NCBI GenBank assembly: GCA_006176705.1
Contig: QRFJ01004891.1
Span: forward strand, 1-64,000
Length of the DNA: 64,000 bases
Source: Cocos nucifera
Taxonomy: Eukaryota > Streptophyta > Magnoliopsida > Arecales > Arecaceae
Direction of reading: 5' to 3'
Part shown: piece after piece, positions 36,430 to 47,954 of the stretch
Layout: each line of letters begins with the position of its first letter
How positions within the stretch are numbered: the first letter of the stretch is position 1
Translations under genes and position numbers: made by a program
Notes under the pieces: model-generated
Seen by the model: only the letters and a program-made list of their open reading frames with translations
Databases searched by the model: none
What the model was told of the DNA's origin: nothing

Positions 36430-38045
36430 AATTCTTGATCTAAGATGGTGATCTCATTGAACTCGATGAAAATGATGAGGACCCAATCACTTATATAGAT
36501 ACGATGTAGAGATCCAACTCTGAGAAATGGCTAGAAGCCATGAGATCCGAAATGGATTTCATGAAGGTCAATAATGTATAGACATTAGTTGACCCATCTG
36601 AAGGGGTTAAACCCATTGGGTGTAAATAGATATTCAAAAGAAAAAAAGGCATAGACGGAAAGGTGGAGATCTATAAAGCCCATCTGATTGCCAAGGAGTA
36701 TCGTCAACATTATAGTATTGACTATGATGAGATATTCTCTCCAGTGGCAATGTCAAATCCATTCGGATAATGCTTGCAATAGCTGCCCACCTATATTATG
36801 AGATCTGACAGATGGATGTGAAGATGGCTTTCCTAAATGGAGAGCTAATCGAAGCGGTGTATATGATACAACCTAAGGGATTCACATCCACAGATGAGTC
36901 CAAGATATGCAGGCTTCAGAGATCCATTTATGGATTAAAGCAAGCATCTCGAAGTTGGAACATGCATTTTGATAAAGTGATCAAAACGTATGGCTTCGTT
37001 AAGAATGGAGAAGAATCCTATTTTACAAATGGGCAAATGGTCCAGCAGTGGTATTTCTTATTTTGTATGTGGATAACATTCTCTTAATCGAAAATGACAT
37101 TCCTGCACTACAAAGAATAAAAGTTTGGTTGTCATCATAGTTCTCCATGAAGGACTTGAGTTAAGCATTCTACATCCTAGGGATGAAGATCTATAGGGAT
37201 AGATTTAAAAGGATGCTTGGTATATCCCAGTCCATGTATATAGAAACTAGGCTGAAGAGGTTCGATATGGAGAATTCAAAAAAGGACTATCTCCTGATAG
37301 GCCAAAAAATTTCTCTCTCTAAGAAGGATTGTCCAACAACTCCTGAAGAGAAAGAGCATATGAGTAGAATCACATATGCTTCGATAGTAGAGTCTATTAT
37401 GTATGCAATGATATGTAAGAGATCAGATGTAGCATACTCACTAGGAGTAGTGAATAGATACCAGTCTGACCCTGGAGAAAATTATTGGAAGGTGGTTAAA
37501 ACCATCCTTAAGTATTTGAGAAATACTAAGGACCAATGGTTGATTTATGATGAGTCAGATCTAAAACTTATGGGGTTTACAAAGTCTAACTTTCAATCTG
37601 ACCATGATGATAGTAAAAGTATGCCGGGGTATATCTTTACTCTAAATGGTAGAGCCATCTACTAGAAAAGTTTCAAGCAGTATACAGTAGCTGATTCTGT
37701 TTATGAAGTAGAGTACATAGTAGCATCAGATGCAGCAAAGAAAGCTGTGTGACTGAGAAAGTTCATCACTGAGCTCGGAGTAGCATCCTTCATTAATGAT
37801 CCAGTCCTGCTCTACTACAATAGCACTGGTGCCATAGCTCAAGCAAAGAAACTGAAGGCACACCAGCAGACAAAACACATTTTGTACCCTTTCATTTGGT
37901 CTGTGAGATCATGGATCATGGTGACATCGACCTTCAGAAGATTGATAGAAAGAAGAACCTAGATGACCCCTTCACCAAAGCTCTAACAATCAAGGAGTTC
38001 GACAAATATAAGTCGAAGATGAGTATTAGATACTATGCCGAGTGA
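36430..38045 (+). pseudogene. Element D pol: reverse transcriptase-RNase H remnant
   Basis: The stretch 36812-37087 has the first catalytic Asp (MDVKMAFLNGELIEAVYM). The second catalytic motif near 37067-37078 reads YVDN rather than YVDD and is out of frame with the preceding part. The stretch 37183-37665 covers the RT/RNase H connection. RNase H continues to about 38045 with stops and has ADSVYEVEYIVASD in place of the usual TMEAEYIA region. Confidence 0.87.
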
Positions 38046-38064
38046 CTTTAGGATAAGTGAAAGT

Positions 38065-38211
38065 TGTTGAAAATTATGTTTCAAAGCCACTCGTCAGTCT
38101 ATTGATGGTTGAGATATTATAATTAATTTATTAATTAATAAAAATTTTTTGACATCTTTTTCATCATAAATTTACATTTTCTAATAAACTTCATTGTTGT
38201 AATAAAGTTCT
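38065..38211 (+). repeat. 3' LTR of element D, first part
   Basis: It begins TGTTGA after a purine-rich tract (AGGATAAGTGAAAGT) and is interrupted at 38211 by E. The last five bases GTTCT are the target duplication of E. Confidence 0.9.
38207..38211. repeat. Target-site duplication of element E, left copy (GTTCT)
   Basis: GTTCT precedes TGTTAG at 38212. The right copy at 59024-59028 reads GTCCT, one mismatch. Alignment of D's two LTRs is continuous across the insertion, which supports the call. Confidence 0.8.
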
Positions 38212-39551
38212 TGTTAGATATGTATGCCCTAGAAGCTAGAATTGGCTAATACTTACAATACACATCTAAGGACAAAATTATAATTTTAATTATAAATAAT
38301 AAAATAGATTATTTTTTATCATAGTGTGTATTTGAAAGTTTCTATGATACATCCCTTAAGTTAATTGTAATGATAGTTTATATTTTCAAGAGTTGAAAAT
38401 TTAAGACATGAATTTTTATTATTAACTCATAAAATGCTCCGGATCGTAGGATCGTCATGAAAATGATGAATGATTCAAAAGGTTGATGTACGAACGCTTT
38501 TTTACGATAGATGAGTCTTGAGTCTACAGTATAGAAACATCGGAGCGAAAGTATAGATACTCGTTAGAGAATGAGGGCACTGAGTATGACCATCTCGAGC
38601 TGTCATCAGGAAGTCTACCTTCTTGTCAATGACCGACTCGAAGCTGCAGTGGTGTGTCTGGTTCTTTGATCTGGGGTGTATCGATAGTTCATCTTGAGGG
38701 TGTTATAGTTTGACTACACCATAACTCGGTCTCCTAGCCATTTAGAATCCTGAGGTGTATGTTGGCTATAGCATATTCATTATAAAAATTGGATTGCACC
38801 GATAGGAGATCTATCTACCTCAGTAGATGAGAAGCAATCCTATGATGATCATGAGAATCAAGTCCATAAGCCCATGGCCATGGTAGAGTGAAATGATAGA
38901 AAGAGTTTCTATTAGAGTTTTCACATTGGACTTGAATCGAATGATTAATTCATATGACGAAAATTAGGGTTTGATGAGATTACCGTAACCCTAATTCGAT
39001 CGGGGCTCAAGATGAAGAAACTTAATCACACAGGTAACTAGATCGAAGAGATTCATTTTTAGTTCTGATGGATTTTCCACCATATGCTGCTAGGTGTCAT
39101 TGGTAGATTTTGGGAGCAATTAGAATGATTTGGATGATCAATCATACTAGTTGTCTAAATCAAAAAAGTTCTGATCCATCGGAAGGTGTTTCGATGATGT
39201 CGATGATAGAGATCATGATATATCCCATTACCATATGAAATTAAACCTAACTAGATCACACAAATAAGGGTTTGGATCTGGATATCATCAATTGGACTAA
39301 CCTAGTTCAATTGATTTGAATAAGATTCAATTAGATTCAAAGAAATCATGCTAGCATATGATTGAGCCTGATATTTCTCCTTCAATAATTATTAAAAATT
39401 ATCTCGACTGAGCCAAATATATTTGGACTCACTCAAAAATCTTTACTTGGTCTGATTGAAGCTTGTCTAGGTCAGAAAAGGGTTGTCTTAATTTATAAGA
39501 TAAATTTGAGACAACACCTGCCATTTTTCGTCACGTACTAAATCTTATTTT

Positions 39552-39580
39552 TTGACTTTGGTCAAATATTGACTTTTGAC
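39552..39580. promoter_or_regulatory. W-box cluster in 5' LTR of element E
   Basis: Four TTGAC/GTCAA cores fall within 29 bp. The position matches the larger clusters of B and F, about 345 bp upstream of the TATA box. Confidence 0.48.
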
Positions 39581-39661
39581 ACTTAGACATCTGCCATATG
39601 TCATGTACCCATAGGAGAGTAGATGGAGCTTTGTCCCTCTGCTAAAAAGAGGAAAAGGAGG

Positions 39662-39689
39662 GGGCGCATGCCTAGGGAGGCATGCACCC
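39662..39689. other. GC-rich hairpin in 5' LTR of element E
   Basis: GGGCGCATGCCT, loop AGGG, AGGCATGCACCC: 12-bp arms with one mismatch. F has GGGCTCACGCCA and TGGCGTGCGCCC at the same place, so at least two arm positions changed on both sides together. Confidence 0.65.
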
Positions 39690-39923
39690 AAAGCGGATAA
39701 AGATTGGAGTCCCATATGGATGGAACTCCAATTGCTTCACGCTCTCTACATGGATGGCACCAAAGACTCTTCTTTGACTAGTCTTGGCGCCACCTAAGGA
39801 GGTTTGTAAGGGACTCTAATCTGAATGGATCAGATGATGTCATCCCATCAATCAAATTTAGATCTGATTACATAAAGAGCCGTGATTGGCTAGGATGATG
39901 TGGCACTGCATGGCGCAGCAGGG

Positions 39924-39933
39924 TCTATATAAA
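39924..39933 (+). promoter_or_regulatory. TATA box in 5' LTR of element E
   Basis: TCTATATAAA lies with a TGATTGG (inverted CCAAT) about 40 bp upstream. It corresponds to the TATA boxes of B, C and F. Confidence 0.65.
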
Positions 39934-40502
39934 TCCTGTCTGCACCAAAGATTTAGAGCTTCTACCCTTTGCCCATGCCACATAGCCCCTCTCTCTTCTT
40001 CTCCATGCCTCTTTCAGATTCTCTCTCTCCTCTCCATGCCTAAAAATTTTGGGCTTCAGTTTGGTGCGATCCAAGCAAGAGAAAGGCGATAAGAAAGCAA
40101 GAAGGCAGCATTGCTGCAAGAGACAACACCCAATCTTCAAAAGATATTTTGAAGATCTTCAAGATCAGATCCAGATCTGATCTTTGGAGTACAGATTGAG
40201 AAGGAGAAGATCTCTAGATCTAGCTTGAGTGGATATCGATAGAGGCCAGACACTTGCGTGGCTACATCCAGAACCTCAGGCAAACATCGGGATCATCATA
40301 AGATAATGGGATTACCCATAACAAGATAGAATTTAATTAGAATCAATTTATTTTATTTTATTTTATTTTATTAAATTAATAAAATCAAATTTAAAGAGTC
40401 TTAAATTTAATTTGGATCTAAGAAAAAATTTTTAAAATATCCTTCTTGATCTAATCAAATCTGAACAAACCTGACATGGGAAATAAGGATATTTTCTTCA
40501 AT

Positions 40503-40516
40503 TGGTATCAGAGCCA
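40503..40516 (+). other. Primer-binding site of element E
   Basis: TGGTATCAGAGCCA follows the LTR end after two bases and matches initiator-Met tRNA. Confidence 0.92.
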
Positions 40517-42359
40517 GATTCCAAAATTATTTAGATCTAATTTTAATATAATTTTAATTTAATAATTAGATAATTTTAGATGTCACATTAGATATGATTA
40601 GATCTAAAATTAGAGATTAAGAAAATTAAATAATCTAGATCTAAGATGTATGAGATGTATGACTAGACTAGAAATAGAATTATTCTATGTATATTTCTAG
40701 GATGATTATAGTTTTAATTTGATTAACTATGATTTTAGATCTATTTATTTATTATTTTTTGATATTATAAATATTATAATTAGATTTAAAAATAAAAAAT
40801 AAATTTATTTAATTTTGTTCATATGAGATATGATAGATGTATGTTTAGACTAGTTGTAGAATAACTCTACAAAGTTATCTAGAATAAATTTAATTTGATA
40901 TGATCAAATATAAATTTTATTTTTTAGATGTTTATGAGATAATTTAGATCTAAAAACATGCATGATATGATACATGAGGTGTATGCAAAATATGTTTTTA
41001 AGTTAGATCAATTTTATATATGTGATATATATATAGATCTAACTAGTTTTGTAGATTCATCATATTTTTGATTAAGGCATTCCCCTTGGCCGTCCGATCA
41101 TACGAATAAAGAAGAATTTAAAGATTCTTTCCTTTCATTCGATGGGGTGTTCTTATGATGTGTAGGGATGCTGCTTGTTCATCCTTAATCAAAAATCAAA
41201 AAAAATCAAAAACTTATTTTCTACAAAATTCTAAGATTTTATTTACATATTTATGAACCCTAAACTTAATTAAGAATTAAGATTATGAAATATATTAGAT
41301 CTAAAATTAAGAATTTTTAGATCTAAGATATATTCATAAAATTGGGTTTGGATTTGGATAGCTTAATTAGGTCTAGCGGTTGATCAAATCGAATCAAGAG
41401 TTGGTTAGATGAGATCAAGAGTGCTTAAATTGACCAGCCTAATAGAATTAAGTCTAGATCAAGGTCGAGTCACATAAGTGATCGATCAAGTTAAGACCTA
41501 ATTAGGCTCAGTGGTTAGAGTCTGGATTGTAGGCTAATTCGATTGGTTTTGGCTCAACAATTTGGTGTCTAAGATAAGTTTGGCAGATACGATCGACTGA
41601 TTTTTAATTGAGAGCTACTCGACTCGAATGCGTTCTTATCGAGTTAATGGCATATCCCTTCCATTGATCTCACTTACCTGGTCATATTTGTCGGCTCGGT
41701 CCTGATCTGAGATGGCTAATAATTTGAGCTAATCCATGCCACTAGGTTAGTCATAATGGTTATGACTATGTCAAGTCAAGTTTAAAGAGATCTAAATCAA
41801 ATCTTTCTAAGAAAATATTAAGCTAAGATCTTCCACCATTGTAGATGTGCAGGCCTTTTTCGGAGTTGATTATTCTCGACTAATTATAGTGGTTCAGTTG
41901 CACTGAGAAGATGCAACCATGTCTATTAGGCATTGGATGCTATGGACTGGAGGATGGATTGGGCTCAATATTTTGGATACGATGAAAAATCCAATTAGGA
42001 ATCCAATTTGTGCAAATGGTAGGTCTAACTTAACTAAGGAGTTAATCAATATTTCAAGCATGATGAGATTCATGAATTAGAGCATGGGTGCACCATAATT
42101 AGAGAATCATTGGACAAGAGTTGTTCACTCATTGGCTAATCCATCACCAATAACTATTAGGTGAGATGATGAGTCAGTTGGTGGGATTGCACCACCTACT
42201 AGAAATTATTAATCATGAAGATTTTTGCATCTCTATAGAGGGAGTGTAGGGATCTAAGAAAATAATGGAAGCTAATTTATTTAAAAATCAAATCTCTAAA
42301 CAAATTGATCAAGTCTTAATTATAAAATCTAATTAGAAACTTTTACTCTCTACAGAAAA
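40517..42359 (+). other. Untranslated leader of element E
   Basis: This is 1.84 kb without long frames. It includes the nested inverted repeat 41065-41195 and a 9-bp hairpin TAGTCATAA/TTATGACTA at 41748-41768. The splice-donor match conserved in other copies is mutated here (GATAAG in place of GGTAAG near 41570). Confidence 0.72.
41065..41195 (+). other. Nested inverted repeat (candidate RNA structure) in leader of E
   Basis: Outer arms TTTTTGATTAAGG (41065-41077) and CCTTAATCAAAAA (41183-41195) pair perfectly over 13 bp. In F and B the outermost of the ten shared pairs is C-G where E has T-A, so both sides changed. The inner arms that are perfect in F are partly decayed in E. Confidence 0.68.
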
Positions 42360-43150
42360 ATATCTGCGTCCAACCCACTAGCCCGTATCCTGGACACCCA
42401 TAGACTGACCAGATCTAATTACAAAAATTGGCTCTAGAACTTTAAAATTATTTTGGATTTTGAGAAGTTAACTCATGTATTAGACCAAGATCCCCCCATC
42501 TTACCAGCCCATCCATCCGTTGAACAAAGAAAACTTTTAACAAATGGACGGATGAAGATAATAAGGTCAGATACTATATATTGGGCTCGATATCTAATGA
42601 GCTTCAGCACCAACATGAAGATATCAAGACTGTTCGTTAAATGTTGGCTCACCTACAAGAGTTGTTTGGTGAACAAAATCGTGCAGCCAAATATCAGATC
42701 ACTAAATAACTTTTTATGGCTAAAATACGTGATGGGCAGTCAGTCCAAGATCATTGTCTGATAATGATCAAGGACTTGGAAGAACTTGAGAAGCTTGAAG
42801 TAAAGTTAGACCAAGAACTACAGAATGACATAATTCTGCAATCCTTGACTGATGCGTATGGGCAGTTCATCATGAACTACTATATGCATAAACTTCAGAG
42901 TACTCTAGTCAAACTAATAAACATGCTGGTTACTGCTAAGCTTTCTATGAAAGATTCTAAAGACTCAGTACTTGCTATGGAATGGACTTCTTCTAAGAGA
43001 AAGTCTTTTGAAAAGAAGAAGAAGTCTGTGAAAAGACAAAAGATGGAAGATAAAAAGAAGAAGAAGAAGGCAAAGCTGAAGAAGAAGACCGCTAACAAAA
43101 AAAAGTATTTTCATTATAACACAGACGATCACTGAAAGCGGAACTACCTT
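42360..43150 (+). pseudogene. Element E gag remnant, start codon lost
   Basis: The position of the ATG in B and F reads ATA here (42360-42362). The frame then follows the family (LTHVLDQDPP near 42470) with shifts, reaches a TAA at 42707-42709 at the codon where F and B have TGA, and continues open from 42716 to 43135 (MAKIRDGQSVQDHCLIMIKD, then a lysine-rich linker). Here linker and knuckle are in one frame. The zinc knuckle at 43106-43147 is degraded: the Cys positions read Tyr and a stop follows the His. Confidence 0.88.
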
Positions 43151-43199
43151 ATATACCTAGCCACCTTGAAGAATAAGAAGGAGATAGATCCTTCTAGAG

Positions 43200-44516
43200 G
43201 TATGCTCGTTATTGAATCTAACCTTACGATTTCTTCTGTATCCAGTTAGGTGCTTGACTCTGGTTCTAGTGCTCATTTGTATACTTTCATGCAGGATTTT
43301 AAGGATAGCAGGAGGCTGAGGGATGGTGAAATGATCCTACGATTCAAAAATAGAGCAAGAGTTGCTGCTGTAGCCATGAGAACCTACCCTCTTCGATTAC
43401 CGTCTGGCTTAGATTTAGTACTTAGGGATTGTTACTATGTGCCTATTGCAAGCAGGAATTTGATTTCTATTTCATGTTTAGCACAAGAAGGCTATGTAAT
43501 TAGTTTTCTTAAGGACCATTGTAATATTCTTTATGAAAGAAATAAAATTATAAATGGTTTTTTCATTAACGGTCTCTATCAGTTACATATTGATGTATCT
43601 ATCTTTAATATCGAGCAAAATGTGAATGCCATAAGATCAAAACGATCTAGGGATAGTCCAAATGATAGATATCTATGGCACCTAAGGCTAGGTCATATAG
43701 CAAAAGATAGGATTAATAAATTGAAAAAAATCGGGCTATTGAGTCCGTTGACTTTCGAATCATATCTAATTTGTGAATCATATCTTCATGGCAAAATGAC
43801 TAAGCTCCCTTTTATGGAACATAGAGAAAGGGCCATAGATCTACCTGCTCTAATACATACTGATGTGTGCGGCCCATTTGATGTGCCGACTAGAGGCAAC
43901 TTTGTCTACTTCATAACCTTTACCGATGATTTATCTCGGTATGGGTACGTATATCTTATGAGACATAAGTCTGAAGCTTTTGAAAAATTTAAGAAATTTA
44001 GATATGAAGTAAGAAAGCAAACTAAAAAAATTATTAAGATTCTTCGATCAGATTGAGGAGGTGAATACCTTAGTCGGGAATTTCTTGACTATCTCAAGCA
44101 AAATGGCATAATCTCTCGATGGACTTTTCCTGGAATACCTCAACTCAACAAAATTTCAGAATGGAGGAATCAACCCCTATTAGATATGGTCCAATCCATG
44201 ATGAGCTTCACAGACCTTCCTAATTTTCTTTGGGAACATAATCTGTTAAATGCTATATATACTGAATAGGATTCTCTCTAAAATCGTTCCTACCACATCA
44301 TATGAGATATGGCATGGTAAGAAACCAAGTCTGAGTCATCTTAGAATTTGGGGTTATTTGGCTCATATCAAAAGACAACAAGTAGACAAGTTAGAGTATA
44401 GATCCTTTAGAGCTCGATTTATAGGATATCCTAAAGAGTCATTAGGATATTATTTCTACATTCCAGAAGACCATAATGTGATTGTGAGTTGGCATGCCAT
44501 CTTTCTTAAAAAATAG
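43200..44516 (+). pseudogene. Element E pol: protease-integrase remnant
   Basis: The stretch 43250-44056 (268 codons) begins just after a stop in place of the conserved Trp and carries VLDSGSSAH (aspartic protease), WHLRLGHIAKDR, the CESYLHGKM finger (one Cys lost) and the integrase core with HTDVCGPFD and FTDDLSRYGY. So the frame at the core is intact here, unlike in B and F. A stop replaces the Arg in the LRSDRGG motif near 44055. The stretch 44250-44516 is the C-terminal part and ends with TAG at 44514-44516, the stop shared with B and F. Confidence 0.9.
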
Positions 44517-46316
44517 TTTATTCAAAATAGTGGCATTGGAAAGTAGATCAAGATTGAGGAGAAAGTCTCACAAAAGCAACAAACTAAGGATCCCATGGAA
44601 CCAAATTAGATTGAGCCAATACAATCACTACCTCCTCTACCTCGTAGATCGAAAAAAAATTTTCATCCTTCTGAGAGGTACTTAGGTACTATTTCAGAGA
44701 AAGTAGAAAAAATATCCCTCGTAGGTAATGGGGTTCATGGTGATAATCCCAAAACCTATGATGAGGCGATATCAGATATCAACTATGAGAAATGGTTAGA
44801 GACAATGAAGTCAGAAATTGACTCGATGCACTCAAACCAAGTCTAAATCTTGGTAGATCCACCAGAAGATATAGTACCTATTAGGTGTAAATGGATATAC
44901 AAGAGAAAGATTGGTACAGATGAGAATGTGGAGACATTCAAATCTAGATTAGTGACGAAAGAGTATAGTCAATGTAAAGGCATTGACTATCAGGATACCT
45001 TTTTGTCAGTAGCTATGCTAAAGTCCATCCGCACATTGCTTGCTGTTGTAGCCTATTTCGATTACGAAATATGATAAATGGATGTGAAAATGGCATTCCT
45101 AAATGAATACCTTGAGAAAGATATCTATATGGAATAGCTGCTAGGTTTTACATCTAGTGATGCTGATCATAGAGTATGCAAGCTGCAAAGATCCATATAT
45201 GGACTTAAGCAAGCATCTCGGAGCTGGAATACTCATTTTAATGATGTGATCAAATTATTTAGTTTCATCAAAAATGAGGAGAAACCATGTATTTTCAAAA
45301 AGATCAGTGGGAGTGCTATTGTCTTCCTCGTACTGTACGTGGATGATATCCTCCTTATTGAAAATGATATTCCCATGTTGACCATAGTTAAAATATGATT
45401 ATCAAAAAAATTCACCATGAAAGACCTATGAGATGCATCCTCCATTCTAGGAATTAAGGTCTATAGAGATAGACCGAATAGAATGCTAGGTCTTTCACAG
45501 AAGATGTACATAGAGGAAGTGCTAAAGAGGTTTAGCATAGAAAACTCCAAGAGGAATTTGGTATCCTTCAGATATGGCATTCATCTCTCCAAGAAGATGT
45601 GCCCTAGCACACCTGAGGAGATAGAATGCATGAGCAATATCCCTTATTCTTCAGTAATAGGGAGCCTCATGTATACCATGTTATGTACACAACCTGATAT
45701 AGCCCATGTTGTGAGTGTCACAAGTAGATATCAGTCGAATCTAGGTGAAGAACACTAGACTTCTATGAAATATATCCTTAAGTACTTGAGAAGAACTAAG
45801 GATATGTTGTTGATTTTTGGTAATGGAGAACTCTAAGTACAGAGATATATAGATTTGAATTTTATGTTCGATATAGATGATCAAAAGTCGACATCTAGAA
45901 GTCTATTTGTATGTAATGGTGGTGCTGTCAGTTAGAAGAATTCCAAGCTGACAGTGATAGTAGATTCCACCATGGAAGCAGAGTATATCACTGCGTCAAA
46001 AGCTATGAAAGAGGCATTCTGGTATAAAAAATTTATCATAGAAATTAGGGTGATGCCATCAGATGCCATTCCTCTCTACTGCAACAACAATGACGCCATA
46101 GCCCTTGCTAAAGAGCCGAGGTCTCACCAGAAATCCAAGCACATCGAGCGGCAATATCACCTCATCTGCGATTATCTCGAGAAGGATTATGTCGAGGTCA
46201 AAAGAGTCAACTCCACAGACAATGTAGCAAACCCACTCACAAAATCGTTGGGCCAATAGAAGATCGAAACCCACCTTGAGAAGATGGGACTTTGATTTGT
46301 AGCCAATTGGCTTTAG
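44517..46316 (+). pseudogene. Element E pol: reverse transcriptase-RNase H remnant
   Basis: The pieces 44850-45074, 45483-45758 and 45954-46259 are open. YVDDILLI is intact near 45338. Stops occur in WQMDVK (the Trp codon is a stop) and elsewhere. The RNase H part has TMEAEYITAS and YCNNNDAIALA, where the catalytic Asp of YCDNN is Asn. The natural end VANWL with its TAG at 46314-46316 is kept. Confidence 0.9.
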
Positions 46317-46331
46317 GTCAAGTAGAAGTTT

Positions 46332-47954
46332 GTTAGATATGTATGCCCTAGAAGCCAAAATTGGCTAACACTTGTAATACACATCTAAGAACAAAATTAT
46401 AATTTTAACTATAAATAATAAAATAAATTATTTTCTATCATAGTGTGTATTTAAAAGTATCTATGATACATCCCTTGAGTTAATAGTAATGATAGTTCAT
46501 ATTTTCAAGAGTTGAAAATTTAAGACATGAATTTTCATTATTAACATATAAAATACTCCCGACCATAGGATCATCATGAGGATGGTGAATGATCCAAAAG
46601 GTTGGTGTACGATCATTTTTTTAGGATAGATGAGTCTTGAGTCTACGGTGTAGAGACACCAAAGTGAGAGTATGGTACTCATTAGAAAATGATGGCACTG
46701 AGCGTGACTAACTCGAGCAATCATCAGAAAGTCTACCTTCTCATCAATGACTGGCTCGAAGCTACAGTGGTGTGTCTGGTTCTTTGATCTGAGGTGCATC
46801 GATAGTTCATCTTGAGCATGTTATGGTTTGGCTACACCATAACTTGGTCTCCTAGCCATTCGAAATTCTGAGGTGTATGTTGGCTATAACATGTTTATTG
46901 TAGGAATTAGATTGCACCGATAGAGGATCTATCTATCTTGGTAGATGAGGAGCAACCCTATGATGATCATGAGAATCAAGTCCATAAGCCCATGGCCATG
47001 GTAGAGTGAAATGATAGAAAAAGTTTCTATTAGAGTTTTCACATCAGACTTGAATCAAATGATTAATTCATATGATGGAAATTACGATTTGATGAGATCA
47101 CCTTAACCCTAATCCGAACGGAACTTAAGATGGAGGAAATTAATTATGCAGGTAACTGCACTGAGAGGTTCATTTTTAGTTCTGATGGGTTGCCACCATA
47201 TGCTGTCAGATGTCACTGATGGATTTTAGGAGTAATTAGAATAATTTGGATGATCAATCATACTAGTTGTCTGAATTAGAAAAGTTCTGATCCATCGAAA
47301 GGTGTTTCGATGATGGCAATGATAGAGATCATGACATATCCCATTATCATTCGGAACTGAACCTAACTTGATCACACAAATAAGGGTTTGGATCTAGATA
47401 TCATCAATTAGACTAATCCAATTCAATTGATTTGAATAAGATTCAATTAGGTTCAAGAAAATTGTGCTAGCACATAATTGAATCTGATATTCTCCTTCAA
47501 CAATCATTAAAAGTTGTCTCGACAGAGTCAAATATGTTTGGACTCACTCAAAAACCTTTACTTGATCTGATTGGAGCTTGTCCAGATCAAAAAAGGATTG
47601 TCTTAATTTATAAGATAAATTTGAGACAACACTAGCCATTTTTCGTCACTTGCTAAATCTTGTTCTTTGACTTTGGTCAAACATTGACTTTTGACACTTA
47701 GACATCTACCCATATGTCATGCATCCATAGAAGAGTAGATGGGGCTTTGTCCTCCTACTAAAAGGAGGAAAGGGAGGGGGTGAATACCTAAGGAGGCGTG
47801 CGCCCAAAGAGGATAAAGATTGGAGTCACATATGGATGGGACTCTAGTTGCTTCATGCTCTCTACTTGGGTGGCGCCAAATACACTTCTTTGATCAGTCT
47901 TGATGCCACCTAAGGAGGTTTGTGAGGGACACTAATCTGATTGGATCAAATGAT
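46332..47954 (+). repeat. 3' LTR of element E, first part
   Basis: It begins TGTTAGATATG after a degraded purine tract and is colinear with the 5' LTR until F interrupts it at 47955. The last five bases are ATGAT. Confidence 0.92.
47950..47954. repeat. Target-site duplication of element F, left copy (ATGAT)
   Basis: ATGAT precedes TGAAGG at 47955 and is repeated at 58356-58360. Removing F restores alignment with E's 5' LTR (ATGATGTCATCCC). Confidence 0.94.

Larger units (their letters stand above)
38212..40500 (+). repeat. 5' LTR of element E
   Basis: It runs from TGTTAGATATG to TTTCTTCA, 2289 bp. It is colinear, in the other orientation, with B and F LTRs. It carries four W-box cores at 39552-39580, the GC hairpin at 39662-39689 and a TATA box at 39924-39933. 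Confidence 0.93.

Noticed and set aside
42895..43098. Minus-strand frame rich in Phe and Ser over E gag
   Set aside because: It is the complement of the lysine-rich linker (AAG/GAA runs), so hydrophobicity is an artefact.
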